From assembly GCA_030018605.1 (NCBI GenBank), contig JASEHP010000056.1, positions 1-8,783 of the forward strand: 8,783 nucleotides of DNA. Reading direction: 5' to 3'. Position numbers and translations under genes: made by a program. This document shows, piece by piece, positions 1 to 7,473 of this stretch (within the stretch, counting starts at the first letter, position 1; each line of letters opens with the position of its first letter). The notes beneath the pieces were generated by a model. That model worked only from the letters and a program-made list of their open reading frames with translations, ran no database searches and was not told the DNA's origin. This stretch comes from Thermodesulfovibrionales bacterium (GTDB lineage Bacteria > Nitrospirota > Thermodesulfovibrionia > Thermodesulfovibrionales > UBA1546).

Positions 1-58
1 TTCTCATAATGTTAAATTCCAAATTAAGGAGAATTCTTTATAGTTGACTCCTTTTAGT

Positions 59-1156
59 CTAAGTTTTAGATGCGAACGGCATTCCGATTGACTCCGCGAG
101 GGCCTTGTTGGTTATTTCTCCTTTATACGTATTCAGAGCCGTCTTTATCATTTCATCATCCGAGAGCGCCTTTCCAATTCCCTTATTTGCAAGGAGCTTA
201 ATATATGGCAGCGTTGCATTAGTAAGCGCAAGTGTAGAAGTCCTCGGATATGCGCCGGGCATATTGGCAACACAGTAATGAATTATGCCCTCAACTTCAT
301 AGATAGGGTTGTCATGCGTTGTCGGCTTAGATGTCTCAACGCATCCTCCCTGATCAACAGACACGTCTATTATCACAGCGCCTTTTTTCATTGTCTTAAG
401 CATATCTCTGGTGATAAGCACAGGCGTTTTCCCTCCTGGCACAAGCACAGCCCCAATTAAAATATCAGCATCTTTTATTTCTTCAGCGATATTGTGTGAA
501 GTCAACGGCAGAGTCTTTACCCTTCCCATGAACATTTCGTCAAGTTTCTGGAGTTTCTCAACGCCTTTGTTTATAGCAACTGTATCCATCCCGAGGCCGA
601 TGCAGACATGGGCTGCATTCGTGCCGACAACACCTGCTCCGAGTATTGCTGCCTTCGCAGGTTTTACGCCTGCTGCGCCTGTTACAAGAACACCTTCTCC
701 GTGATAAATCTTCTGGAGATAATATGCTCCCATCAGAGGAGCCATTCTGCCTGCAATCTCACTCATCGGAGCAAGAAGCGGCAATGCGCCGTCTTTCTGC
801 AAAGTCTCGTATGCGAGTCCTGTTATCTTTTTCTTCAGAAGCAGTTCTGTTAATTCTCTGTTTGGAGCAAGGTGAAGATACGTAAATATCGCCTGCCCCT
901 CTCTCAATAAATCATATTCCTGAGGCAATGGCTCTTTGACTTTTACGATCAAGTCTGCCTTATTAAAAACAGTTGCCCTGTCAACCACATCAGCATCAGC
1001 CTGAAGATATTCCTCATCAGAAAACCCGCTTCCCTCGCCAGCGCCTATTTCTATGAGAATTGTTTGCCCGTTTCTTTTCAGTTCTGATACCCCTTCAGGT
1101 GTCATTGCAACCCTGTATTCCTCTTTTTTGATTTCTCTCGGTATTCCGATTATCAT
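59..1156 (-). CDS. ald: Alanine dehydrogenase (NAD-dependent family)
   Basis: Cytoplasmic enzyme that interconverts L-alanine and pyruvate plus ammonia with a nicotinamide cofactor. The 365-residue protein is full length for the family and opens with the typical MIIGIPREIKKEEYRVAMTP segment. Visible family residues are Arg15 and Lys74 (substrate binding), His95 (catalytic, in TYLHLA), a Rossmann GAGVVG at 173-178, Asp268 in VSVDQGG and Asn298 in VANMPGA. The ATG has a GAGGA ribosome site four bases upstream; the stop is TAG. One oddity: the residue ending the second Rossmann strand, normally the Asp of LDxN that holds the NAD ribose, is Asn196 followed by Lys197 (VAINKG), so cofactor preference may differ. 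The gene is divergent from pdhAB, consistent with a shared role around pyruvate. Family assignment is very secure; the direction of flux is not visible. Confidence 0.96.
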   Translation of the reverse strand: MIIGIPREIKKEEYRVAMTPEGVSELKRNGQTILIEIGAGEGSGFSDEEYLQADADVVDRATVFNKADLIVKVKEPLPQEYDLLREGQAIFTYLHLAPNRELTELLLKKKITGLAYETLQKDGALPLLAPMSEIAGRMAPLMGAYYLQKIYHGEGVLVTGAAGVKPAKAAILGAGVVGTNAAHVCIGLGMDTVAINKGVEKLQKLDEMFMGRVKTLPLTSHNIAEEIKDADILIGAVLVPGGKTPVLITRDMLKTMKKGAVIIDVSVDQGGCVETSKPTTHDNPIYEVEGIIHYCVANMPGAYPRTSTLALTNATLPYIKLLANKGIGKALSDDEMIKTALNTYKGEITNKALAESIGMPFASKT

Positions 1157-1177
1157 AGAATCCTCAATATAATTATA
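1157..1177 (-). promoter_or_regulatory. Candidate -10 box and ribosome site of ald
   Basis: Reading the minus strand, a perfect TATAAT (1177-1172) is followed after six bases by GAGGA (1165-1161), then four bases and the ald ATG. Transcription would begin at about the SD itself, giving a leader of roughly ten bases. No good -35 match is seen 16-18 bp upstream. The box lies in a 14-bp AT-only perfect palindrome (1166-1179), so a chance match is possible. The ribosome site is convincing; the promoter is tentative. Confidence 0.4.
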
Positions 1178-1242
1178 TTCAAATTATCCATAGGATTCCA
1201 TGAAATACTTATTTTCTTCTTTTCTAAGAAACATTTTATGGG

Positions 1243-1259
1243 TATAATCTTAAAGAGGG
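1243..1259 (+). promoter_or_regulatory. Candidate -10 box and ribosome site of pdhA
   Basis: TATAAT at 1243-1248 is followed after six bases by GAGGG (1255-1259), then five bases and an ATG at 1265. A start near 1255 would give a leader of about ten bases. No clear -35 element is visible. The strong, well-spaced GAGGG, and a -10 box lying downstream of the ATG at 1238, both argue that translation begins at 1265 rather than 1238. Confidence 0.45.
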
Positions 1260-1264
1260 TATCT

Positions 1265-2320
1265 ATGCCTGAAAAAATTATAGAGTCATACAATGTAAAA
1301 CGGCTTGAAGTCCTTGATGAAAAGGGCAATGTTGATGAATCCCTCATGCCTCCCCTTTCCAACGAGCAGATAAAAAAAATGTATGAACTTCTTGCCCTTT
1401 CTCGGACATTTGACCAGCGCGCGTTAAACCTCCAGAGAGAAGGCAGGCTCGGCAGTTATGCGTCAATCCTCGGACAGGAGGCATCGCAGATCGGAAGCGC
1501 ATTCGCGCTTGAGAAATCAGACTGGATATTTCCTTCATTCAGGGAAATGGGCGTTTATATAACAATGGGCTATCCCCTGCATATGCTTTTTCAGTACTGG
1601 TCCGGGGATGAAAGGGGAGTGAAATGCCCGGAGGACCTGAATATCTTTCCCGTATGCGTGCCTGTGGGAACGCAAATCCCTCACGCCGTCGGCGCTGCCA
1701 TGGGAGTGAAATACAGGGGAGATAAAAAGGCGGTTGCCTGTTATTTTGGAGACGGAGGAACATCAGAAGGAGATTTCCATGAAGGGATGAATTTTGCCGG
1801 CGTATTTAAACTCCCTGTTGTTTTTATCTGCCAGAATAACCATTGGGCAATATCAGTTCCGAGGGAAAAACAGACGGCCTCCAAGACGCTTGCGCAAAAG
1901 GCTTTTGCCTACGGCTTTGAAGGGATTCAGGTTGACGGCAATGACATCGTTGCTGTTTATAAGGCGGCAAAAGAGGCTGTTGATAAGGCAAAAAGAGGAG
2001 ACGGCCCGACTTTCATTGAATGCTTCACATACAGAATGTCAGACCATACAACTGCTGATGATGCAGGGAGATACCGTTCAAATGAAGAGGTGGATGCATG
2101 GAAGGCAAAAGACCCGATTCTGAGACTAAAGTTATTTATGGAGAAAAAGGGGCTCTGGAATAATCAATATCAAACGGATGTTGAAAATAAGGCAAAGGCT
2201 GCGGTTGATGAGGCTGTGAAGATGGAAGAGGCAATAGAGCATCCAGAGCCAAAGGATATGTTCACGTTTACTTACGAGAAAATGACACAGAGACAGACGA
2301 GGCAGATTAAGGAGTTATGA
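1265..2320 (+). CDS. pdhA: Pyruvate dehydrogenase E1 component, alpha subunit
   Basis: Thiamine-diphosphate subunit of the alpha2-beta2 E1 that decarboxylates pyruvate and passes the acetyl group to the lipoyl arm of E2. Counting from ATG 1265 gives 351 residues, normal for the family. The ThDP/Mg motif runs from GDGGTSEGDF (162-171) to NN (191-192). His140 sits in IPHAVGAAMG, and the loop at 258-271 (MSDHTTADDAGRYR) is of the pyruvate type, unlike branched-chain E1 alpha. An ATG at 1238 would add nine residues (MGIILKRVS) but lacks a ribosome site and overlaps the likely -10 box. The stop is one base before pdhB. An acetoin or other 2-oxoacid dehydrogenase E1 is the main alternative; with no E2 or E3 gene in view, substrate rests on motif resemblance. 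Confidence 0.9.
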   Translation: MPEKIIESYNVKRLEVLDEKGNVDESLMPPLSNEQIKKMYELLALSRTFDQRALNLQREGRLGSYASILGQEASQIGSAFALEKSDWIFPSFREMGVYITMGYPLHMLFQYWSGDERGVKCPEDLNIFPVCVPVGTQIPHAVGAAMGVKYRGDKKAVACYFGDGGTSEGDFHEGMNFAGVFKLPVVFICQNNHWAISVPREKQTASKTLAQKAFAYGFEGIQVDGNDIVAVYKAAKEAVDKAKRGDGPTFIECFTYRMSDHTTADDAGRYRSNEEVDAWKAKDPILRLKLFMEKKGLWNNQYQTDVENKAKAAVDEAVKMEEAIEHPEPKDMFTFTYEKMTQRQTRQIKEL

Positions 2321-2321
2321 T

Positions 2322-3284
2322 ATGCCGAAACTAAACATGGTTCAGGCTATCAACCTTGCGCTCAAAGAAGAGATGCAGAGGGATAAAAATGTCGTCATCC
2401 TCGGCGAGGATGTTGGAAAGGACGGAGGCGTGTTTCGTATCACGGAAGGGCTTATTGATGAGTTTGGAGCCGAGAGAGTCATAGACACGCCATTGGCTGA
2501 ATCGGTAATTGCCGGCGCTGCAATAGGCATGGCGCTTTACGGTTTAAAGCCTGTTGCAGAGATCCAATTCATGGGATTCGTCTATCCGGCAATAGACCAG
2601 ATATTTTCCCATGCGTCAAGAATACGCTCTCGCTCAAGAGGAAGGTTCACATGCCCTCTTGTTATAAGGACTCCGTACGGCGCAGGGATTAAGGCGCCTG
2701 AACTTCATTCGGAAAGCACAGAGTCCTTCTTCTGCCATATGCCGGGCATAAAAGTCGTTGTGCCCTCATCCCCATACAGTGCAAAAGGGCTTTTGATTTC
2801 ATCAGTAAGAGACACGGACCCAGTAATATTTCTTGAGTCAACAAGGCTGTACCGCTCAATGAAAGAGGATGTCCCCGAAGGAGAATATTCAATCCCTCTT
2901 GGAAAGGCAAGGGTTGTTCAGGAAGGCAAGGATGTTACTGTTATCGCATGGGGAAGCATGCTTCAGAGGGCATTGAAGGCAGTTGAAGGCATTGATGCAG
3001 AGGTTATTGATCTTATGACATTAAGTCCATTTGACGAGGAGACAGTACTTAAATCGGCAAAAAAGACTGGAAGGGTTGTCATTATTCACGAAGCGCCAAA
3101 AACATGCGGATTCGGAGCAGAGCTTTCAGCAACAATAGCAGAGGATGCAATGCTTCATCTTAAGGCTCCGATAATGCGGGTAACAGGCTATGATGTTGTC
3201 ATGCCGCTTCCTAAGCTTGAAGACTTTTACATACCGACAATTCCAAGGATAAAGAAGGCAATCGAAGAAGTGATGAGGTATTAA
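2322..3284 (+). CDS. pdhB: Pyruvate dehydrogenase E1 component, beta subunit
   Basis: Beta partner of the ThDP-dependent E1; it completes the cofactor pocket and docks on E2. The 320 residues match the usual length. Recognisable segments are VVILGEDVGKDGGVFRITEG near the N-terminus, DTPLAES with Glu60 (the glutamate that activates the thiamine aminopyrimidine), PVAEIQFMGF, RTPYGAGIKAPELHSES with active-site His129, and VIAWGSM at the start of the C-terminal transketolase-like domain. The ATG follows the pdhA stop by one base and has AAGGAG seven bases upstream, so the pair should be translated together from one mRNA. No lipoyl-bearing E2 or E3 follows; the next gene is convergent. Those subunits must be encoded elsewhere if this is a classical complex. 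Confidence 0.93.
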   Translation: MPKLNMVQAINLALKEEMQRDKNVVILGEDVGKDGGVFRITEGLIDEFGAERVIDTPLAESVIAGAAIGMALYGLKPVAEIQFMGFVYPAIDQIFSHASRIRSRSRGRFTCPLVIRTPYGAGIKAPELHSESTESFFCHMPGIKVVVPSSPYSAKGLLISSVRDTDPVIFLESTRLYRSMKEDVPEGEYSIPLGKARVVQEGKDVTVIAWGSMLQRALKAVEGIDAEVIDLMTLSPFDEETVLKSAKKTGRVVIIHEAPKTCGFGAELSATIAEDAMLHLKAPIMRVTGYDVVMPLPKLEDFYIPTIPRIKKAIEEVMRY

Positions 3285-3305
3285 GGGTTCGCCTGCTTAT
3301 TTTTT
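3283..3305 (+). terminator. Weak candidate terminator after pdhB
   Basis: At the pdhB stop a very short stem (GGG/CCT, one G-T pair) closes a TTCG loop at 3288-3291, followed by CTTATTTTTTAT. The T tract is good but the stem is weak and may need a bulge to lengthen. It lies in the 25-bp gap between convergent pdhB and mqnC. Confidence 0.28.
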
Positions 3306-3309
3306 ATGT

Positions 3310-4383
<1,074 letters not shown>

Positions 4384-4454
4384 AATTCATATCCCATCCA
4401 ACTGTTAAAATTAAGTTGACGAACCCTTTGAGCGACATCAGAGAATTTTTGGTA

Positions 4455-4562
4455 ACAAATCTCGGCGAAGTGGAAGATAAGCAATTTCAACTGTCTGAGC
4501 CGCAGGCGAGTTTTGAAATTGTCTGTAACAAGCCTTAGATTTGTCAATCCGCCTGAGGCGGA
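4455..4562 (-). repeat. Nested inverted repeats in the mqnE-mqnC spacer; possible structured RNA or dispersed element
   Basis: The 245 bp between mqnE and mqnC (4384-4628) hold no convincing gene but clear dyads. ACAAATCT (4455-4462) pairs with AGATTTGT (4537-4544) and extends inward by GCC/GGC across a small internal loop. Nested inside, CAATTTCAA (4482-4490) pairs exactly with TTGAAATTG (4513-4521). A separate hairpin TCCGCC-TGA-GGCGGA lies at 4548-4562. On the minus strand this would be the leader of mqnC. It could be a structured RNA, a cis-regulatory leader, or a MITE-like repeat; I recognise no named family. A minus-strand 62-codon TTG frame through here lacks a ribosome site. Confidence 0.5.
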
Positions 4563-4628
4563 CTGCAAAAAGCGAAAAGGTGTTCGGCAACAGCAGTAAG
4601 AACATCACAGTCTCCTATGATACTCATA

Positions 4629-5699
4629 TTATTTAATCTCCCTATAAAAACTATCCCTTTCCACTGGAATCTTTCCCGCTTTCTTAATGAGCTTCTTTAA
4701 CTGCTCCGCTGTCATTGCATTCCCGCTGAGTGCGCCTGCAGAGTGCGTAATCTTTTCCTCTATAATTGTTCCGTCAATATCATCAGCGCCGAACAAAAGC
4801 GCAAGCTGTGATAATTTCTCTCCAAGCATAATCCAGTAAGCCTTGATGTGTGTAAAATTATCAAGCACAAGCCTGCTGACCGCAATAGTCTTTAAATCAT
4901 CTATTCCGGAAGAATACGAACCGCCTATCTCGGTGTTTTCAGGATGATATGCCAGCGGAATAAATGCCTGAAATCCTCCTGCCCTGTCCTGTAACTCTCT
5001 CAGTCTCATCAGGTGATCAACCCTCTGCTCATAGCTTTCAATATGCCCGTATAGCATTGTTGCATTTGTTTTTATTCCTGCCTTATGCGCAGCCTCAATA
5101 ACAGCAAGCCAGCCCTCACCCGAAAGTTTCTCAGGACAGAGTTGATTTCTCACTGCAATATCAAAAATCTCTGCCCCTCCTCCGGGCATTGTATCAAGGC
5201 CGTGTTTTTTGAGTTCAAGCAATATATTAGAAATACTCTTGCCGCTTATTCGCGAAAAGTATTCTATCTCAGTTGCAGTGAATGCCTTTATGCACATCTT
5301 CGGAAATGTTTGTTTAACCCTTGCAATCATCTCAAGGTAATGTTCAAAAATCCAGTCGGGATGCAGTCCGCCGGTAATGTGAACTTCGGTGAATGAGTGA
5401 ACGGGTGAATGAGTGAATGGGTGAAGCTTGTTGAGTATCTCCTCTATAGTAAGCTCGTATGCGCCATCTTCGCCTTTCGAGCGGCTGAAAGCGCAGAATT
5501 TGCAGCGGTTGACACAGATGTTTGTGGGATTAATATGGATGTTTCTTATGAAGTATGCCTTGTTGCCATTCTTCTTTTTTGCCGCGTGGGATGCGAGTTT
5601 TCCGAGAGTGAATATGTCATCTGTCTCAAACAGCCTGAGGGCGTCTTCCCTTGCAAGCCTCTGTCCGGAGAGGATTTTATCTTTAATGTTTTGGAGCAT
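4629..5699 (-). CDS. mqnE: Aminodeoxyfutalosine synthase (radical SAM)
   Basis: Radical-SAM enzyme that adds the SAM-derived adenosyl radical to 3-[(1-carboxyvinyl)oxy]benzoate, giving aminodeoxyfutalosine early in the futalosine menaquinone pathway. From ATG 5699 it has 356 residues. The cluster cysteines are Cys62-x3-Cys66-x2-Cys69 (CVNRCKFC), preceded by FIRNIHINPTN, the MqnE form of this motif. EVHITGGLHPDW, KAFTATEIEYF, LDTMPGGGAEIF, ATMLYGHIES, AFIPLAYHPENTEI and KAYWIMLGEKLSQLALLFGADDIDGTI are all family segments. A longer TTG start at 5732 (11 extra residues) has no ribosome site and coincides with the predicted transcription start; the ATG yields the expected N-terminus MLQNIKDKILSGQRL with AGGAAG about 12 bases upstream. 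Residues 92-104 are encoded by a tandem repeat in place of the usual helix before EVHI. Confidence 0.93.
   Translation of the reverse strand: MLQNIKDKILSGQRLAREDALRLFETDDIFTLGKLASHAAKKKNGNKAYFIRNIHINPTNICVNRCKFCAFSRSKGEDGAYELTIEEILNKLHPFTHSPVHSFTEVHITGGLHPDWIFEHYLEMIARVKQTFPKMCIKAFTATEIEYFSRISGKSISNILLELKKHGLDTMPGGGAEIFDIAVRNQLCPEKLSGEGWLAVIEAAHKAGIKTNATMLYGHIESYEQRVDHLMRLRELQDRAGGFQAFIPLAYHPENTEIGGSYSSGIDDLKTIAVSRLVLDNFTHIKAYWIMLGEKLSQLALLFGADDIDGTIIEEKITHSAGALSGNAMTAEQLKKLIKKAGKIPVERDSFYREIK
5388..5425. repeat. 8-bp (16-bp) tandem repeat inside mqnE
   Basis: RGTGAAYG repeats 4.75 times, or as a 16-bp unit GGTGAATGAGTGAAYG 2.4 times (5388-5403, 5404-5419, then GGTGAA). On the mqnE strand it encodes LHPFTHSPVHSFT, just before the conserved EVHITGGLHP. 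The coding strand is free of stops in all frames, while the opposite strand is rich in TGA. Confidence 0.92.
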
Positions 5700-5716
5700 T
5701 TTTAAATAGGTCTTCC

Positions 5717-5746
5717 TTGAAGCTTTAACCAATAAAATATTATACT
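5717..5746 (+). promoter_or_regulatory. Candidate sigma70-type promoter of hemC
   Basis: TTGAAG (5717-5722), an 18-bp spacer and TATACT (5741-5746) predict a start near 5753 and a leader of about 26 bases ending in GGGAG (5768-5772), six bases before the hemC TTG. On the opposite strand TATAAT (5744-5739) is a -10 candidate for mqnE with a start near 5732. The two -10 boxes overlap by four bases, so the divergent promoters probably compete. No -35 is visible for the mqnE side. Confidence 0.5.
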
Positions 5747-5778
5747 ATAAACTCTTAAGTCCATTTTGGGAGACAAAA

Positions 5779-6759
5779 TTGGAGAAAAAGAAAGTCATAA
5801 TCGGAACTCGCGGAAGTAGGCTTGCTTTATGGCAGGCCGAATGGGTGAAATCCGAACTTCTGAAACTCAATCCTGATTTAATCATCGAACTCAACAAGAT
5901 AAAAACAACCGGAGATAAAATCCTTGATGTCCCGCTTGCGAAGGTAGGCGGAAAAGGGCTCTTCGTAAAAGAGATTGAAGAGGCGCTCCTCAGAGGCGAG
6001 GCTGACCTCGCTGTTCACAGCATGAAGGATGTTCCGACAGATTTTCCAAAGGGGCTTTATCTTGCGGTTATATGCAAGAGGGAAGACCCCCGCGACGCTT
6101 TCATTTCTCAAGTTCAAAGTTCAAAGTTCAAAGTTCAAAGTTTCAGAGAACTGCCAAAGGGCGCGACTGTAGGAACAAGCAGTTTGAGAAGGTCGTGTCA
6201 ACTGCTGAGCATCAGGCCTGATTTGAAGATAGAACAACTTAGAGGAAACCTTGATACGAGGCTCAGGAAACTTGATGAAGGACAATTTGACGCAATCATC
6301 CTTGCGGCAGCAGGCGTTAAGAGGCTCGGCTGGGCCGAGAGGATAACAGAGATGCTTGAACCTGATATAAGCCTCCCTGCAATCGGGCAGGGCGCAATCG
6401 GGATTGAATGCAGGGCTGACGATGAATTTATAAATAAGCTTATTTCTCCGTTGAATCATCCTGAGACATCTGTTTGCGTCAGAGCAGAAAGGGCATGCCT
6501 TAAGAAACTTGAAGGCGGATGTCAGGTGCCGATAGCGGCATATGCGACACTTAATAGTGATAAGCTGTCAATGAACGGACTGGTTGGCAGTATTTCAGGT
6601 GACAGGATTATCAAGAGCCATGTTGAAGGCGATCCAGAAGACGCAGAATCCCTTGGCCTCAAACTCGCTGAAGCCCTGCTTTCAAAAGGAGCGAAAGAGA
6701 TTCTTGACAAGGTCTACGGCAAAGACATCAGGCCTGTTAACGGAGAGATAGCAAGCTGA
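5779..6759 (+). CDS. hemC: Hydroxymethylbilane synthase (porphobilinogen deaminase)
   Basis: Cytoplasmic enzyme joining four porphobilinogen molecules into hydroxymethylbilane, the precursor of haem, sirohaem and other tetrapyrroles. The 326-residue protein begins MEKKKVIIGTRGSRLALWQA, typical of the family. Catalytic Asp84 is in HSMKDVPT, the phosphate/pyrrole-binding arginines are in VGTSSLRR, and Cys248 (LEGGCQVPIAAY) should carry the dipyrromethane cofactor. The start is TTG: no in-frame ATG occurs before codon 82, and GGGAG lies six bases upstream. Residues 112-121, after DAFIS and before FRELPKGATVG, are encoded by a 7-bp tandem repeat; compared from memory with E. coli HemC this loop is about six residues longer. 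hemA and hemD, common partners, are not in the window. The gene is divergent from mqnE and ends convergent with the tyrS operon. Confidence 0.96.
   Translation: MEKKKVIIGTRGSRLALWQAEWVKSELLKLNPDLIIELNKIKTTGDKILDVPLAKVGGKGLFVKEIEEALLRGEADLAVHSMKDVPTDFPKGLYLAVICKREDPRDAFISQVQSSKFKVQSFRELPKGATVGTSSLRRSCQLLSIRPDLKIEQLRGNLDTRLRKLDEGQFDAIILAAAGVKRLGWAERITEMLEPDISLPAIGQGAIGIECRADDEFINKLISPLNHPETSVCVRAERACLKKLEGGCQVPIAAYATLNSDKLSMNGLVGSISGDRIIKSHVEGDPEDAESLGLKLAEALLSKGAKEILDKVYGKDIRPVNGEIAS
6111..6142. repeat. 7-bp tandem repeat inside hemC (AGTTCAA x 4.6)
   Basis: Four exact AGTTCAA units (6111-6138) plus AGTT. Reading in the hemC frame it gives VQSSKFKVQS between DAFIS and FRELPKG. On the coding strand the unit cycles through S-S-K-F-K-V-Q without stops; the opposite strand has TGA in every frame. 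Confidence 0.95.
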
Positions 6760-6791
6760 GGCTACTTCCCAATAATCCTCAAAAACTTCCC

Positions 6792-6971
6792 CTATTTAAA
6801 AATCTGCCCCTTCTCTATTCTCTTCCATATCCTCTTTGCCTTCTCGGGCATTGCCTTGTGAAAGAATTCCATCTGCGCTTCAAGCCACTGCATTTTGAGC
6901 TTTACCGGCTTTTTCCTGTAAGCCTCTATTTCTTCTTTTGTCCTGTAATATAAGAGAGGACTATCTTTCAT
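6792..6971 (-). CDS. Small basic protein of unknown function, 59 aa, coupled to the nucleotidyltransferase
   Basis: A 59-codon frame starts with ATG inside the last codons of the nucleotidyltransferase gene (11-bp overlap including its TAG) and ends at TAG 6794-6792. The product begins MKDSPLLYYRTKEEIEAYRK and ends with KRIEKGQIFK. It is rich in Lys, Glu, Arg, Tyr and Trp, looks almost wholly helical, and has no signal or membrane segment. A GAGAG lies about nine bases upstream of the start. The overlap suggests translational coupling and a partnership, possibly a toxin-antitoxin-like pair, but no function can be assigned. I have an impression of similar small proteins beside nucleotidyltransferases, which a search should test. 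The remaining 32 bases to hemC hold nothing clear. Confidence 0.62.
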   Translation of the reverse strand: MKDSPLLYYRTKEEIEAYRKKPVKLKMQWLEAQMEFFHKAMPEKAKRIWKRIEKGQIFK

Positions 6972-7464
6972 TCTTCCATTCTCTCATAATTTTCTTTAAA
7001 TGAAAAGCATCAGCCTGATCCTGAGGTCTGCCTGTTTTTCCCTTCATTGCAATTAACTCTTCTACTGGGACAACCGGAATTGTTATATCTTCCAACTTAA
7101 ATTTTTTCCTAACCTTGTATACTTCTTCAAAATTAAAAGGTTCTTCAATAAAAACGTCAAGAATTAAGAATTGATTTTGAGGATCATAAAGACTGAAAAC
7201 AGTCATGTTTTTATCCTCTGCCCATTCTTTTCTTTTGTGGTTATCTGAAAGGTCATCGAGTCTTACTGGAATTTTTGGTTTTAAGCCGAGCGACTTCGCA
7301 ACTTCAATAAATTTCTGGAGATTCCCTTTGTCAAGAGCTAAGACTATATCTATATCTGCTGTTGCCCTTTCTATTCCGTAGAGATTGACTGCTACACCGC
7401 CAACAACAAGGTACCTCACATGGTTTGCATTAAGCTGAGAAAATAATTTCTTAAAAATTCGCAT
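6961..7464 (-). CDS. Nucleotidyltransferase-fold protein (AbiEii/DUF6036-like)
   Basis: A 167-residue protein with the polymerase-beta-type nucleotidyltransferase core. VVGGVAVNLYGIERATADIDIVL (20-42) supplies the glycine pair (22-23) and metal-binding Asp37 and Asp39; Asp103 in ILDVFI is a plausible third carboxylate. A C-terminal GRPQDQADAFHLKKI (145-159) is the family's usual tail motif. Members include toxin components of TA and abortive-infection modules and uncharacterised single proteins; the substrate is unknown. The ATG is nine bases after the tyrS stop, with an AGGA overlapping that stop and seven bases before the ATG, so it is the second gene of the tyrS operon. The ORF after it overlaps by 11 bp. 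All catalytic residues are present, so activity is expected; the role as a TA component is inference. Confidence 0.82.
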   Translation of the reverse strand: MRIFKKLFSQLNANHVRYLVVGGVAVNLYGIERATADIDIVLALDKGNLQKFIEVAKSLGLKPKIPVRLDDLSDNHKRKEWAEDKNMTVFSLYDPQNQFLILDVFIEEPFNFEEVYKVRKKFKLEDITIPVVPVEELIAMKGKTGRPQDQADAFHLKKIMREWKNER

Positions 7465-7473
7465 TGGGATATC

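Noticed and set aside
26..53. AAGGAG/CTCCTT inverted repeat after ald
   Set aside because: A six-base stem with a 16-base loop and no T tract on the ald strand is a poor terminator. The remaining left-edge bases show nothing else supportable.
1238..1264. Upstream ATG start for pdhA
   Set aside because: No ribosome site precedes it and a TATAAT lies just downstream, whereas the ATG at 1265 has GAGGG at ideal spacing.
4386..4539. Plus-strand open stretch antisense to the mqnC leader (LTNPLSDIREFLVTNLGEVE and on)
   Set aside because: It reads more like protein than the opposite frame, but has no ATG or ribosome site and covers the same inverted repeats. It could be a gene fragment; not enough to call.
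5700..5732. TTG start for mqnE at 5732
   Set aside because: No ribosome site, and the predicted transcription start is at about the same base. The ATG at 5699 gives the N-terminus expected for the family.
6121..6459. Minus-strand 112-codon frame opposite hemC
   Set aside because: Shadow of hemC; composition is not protein-like and hemC covers the whole stretch.
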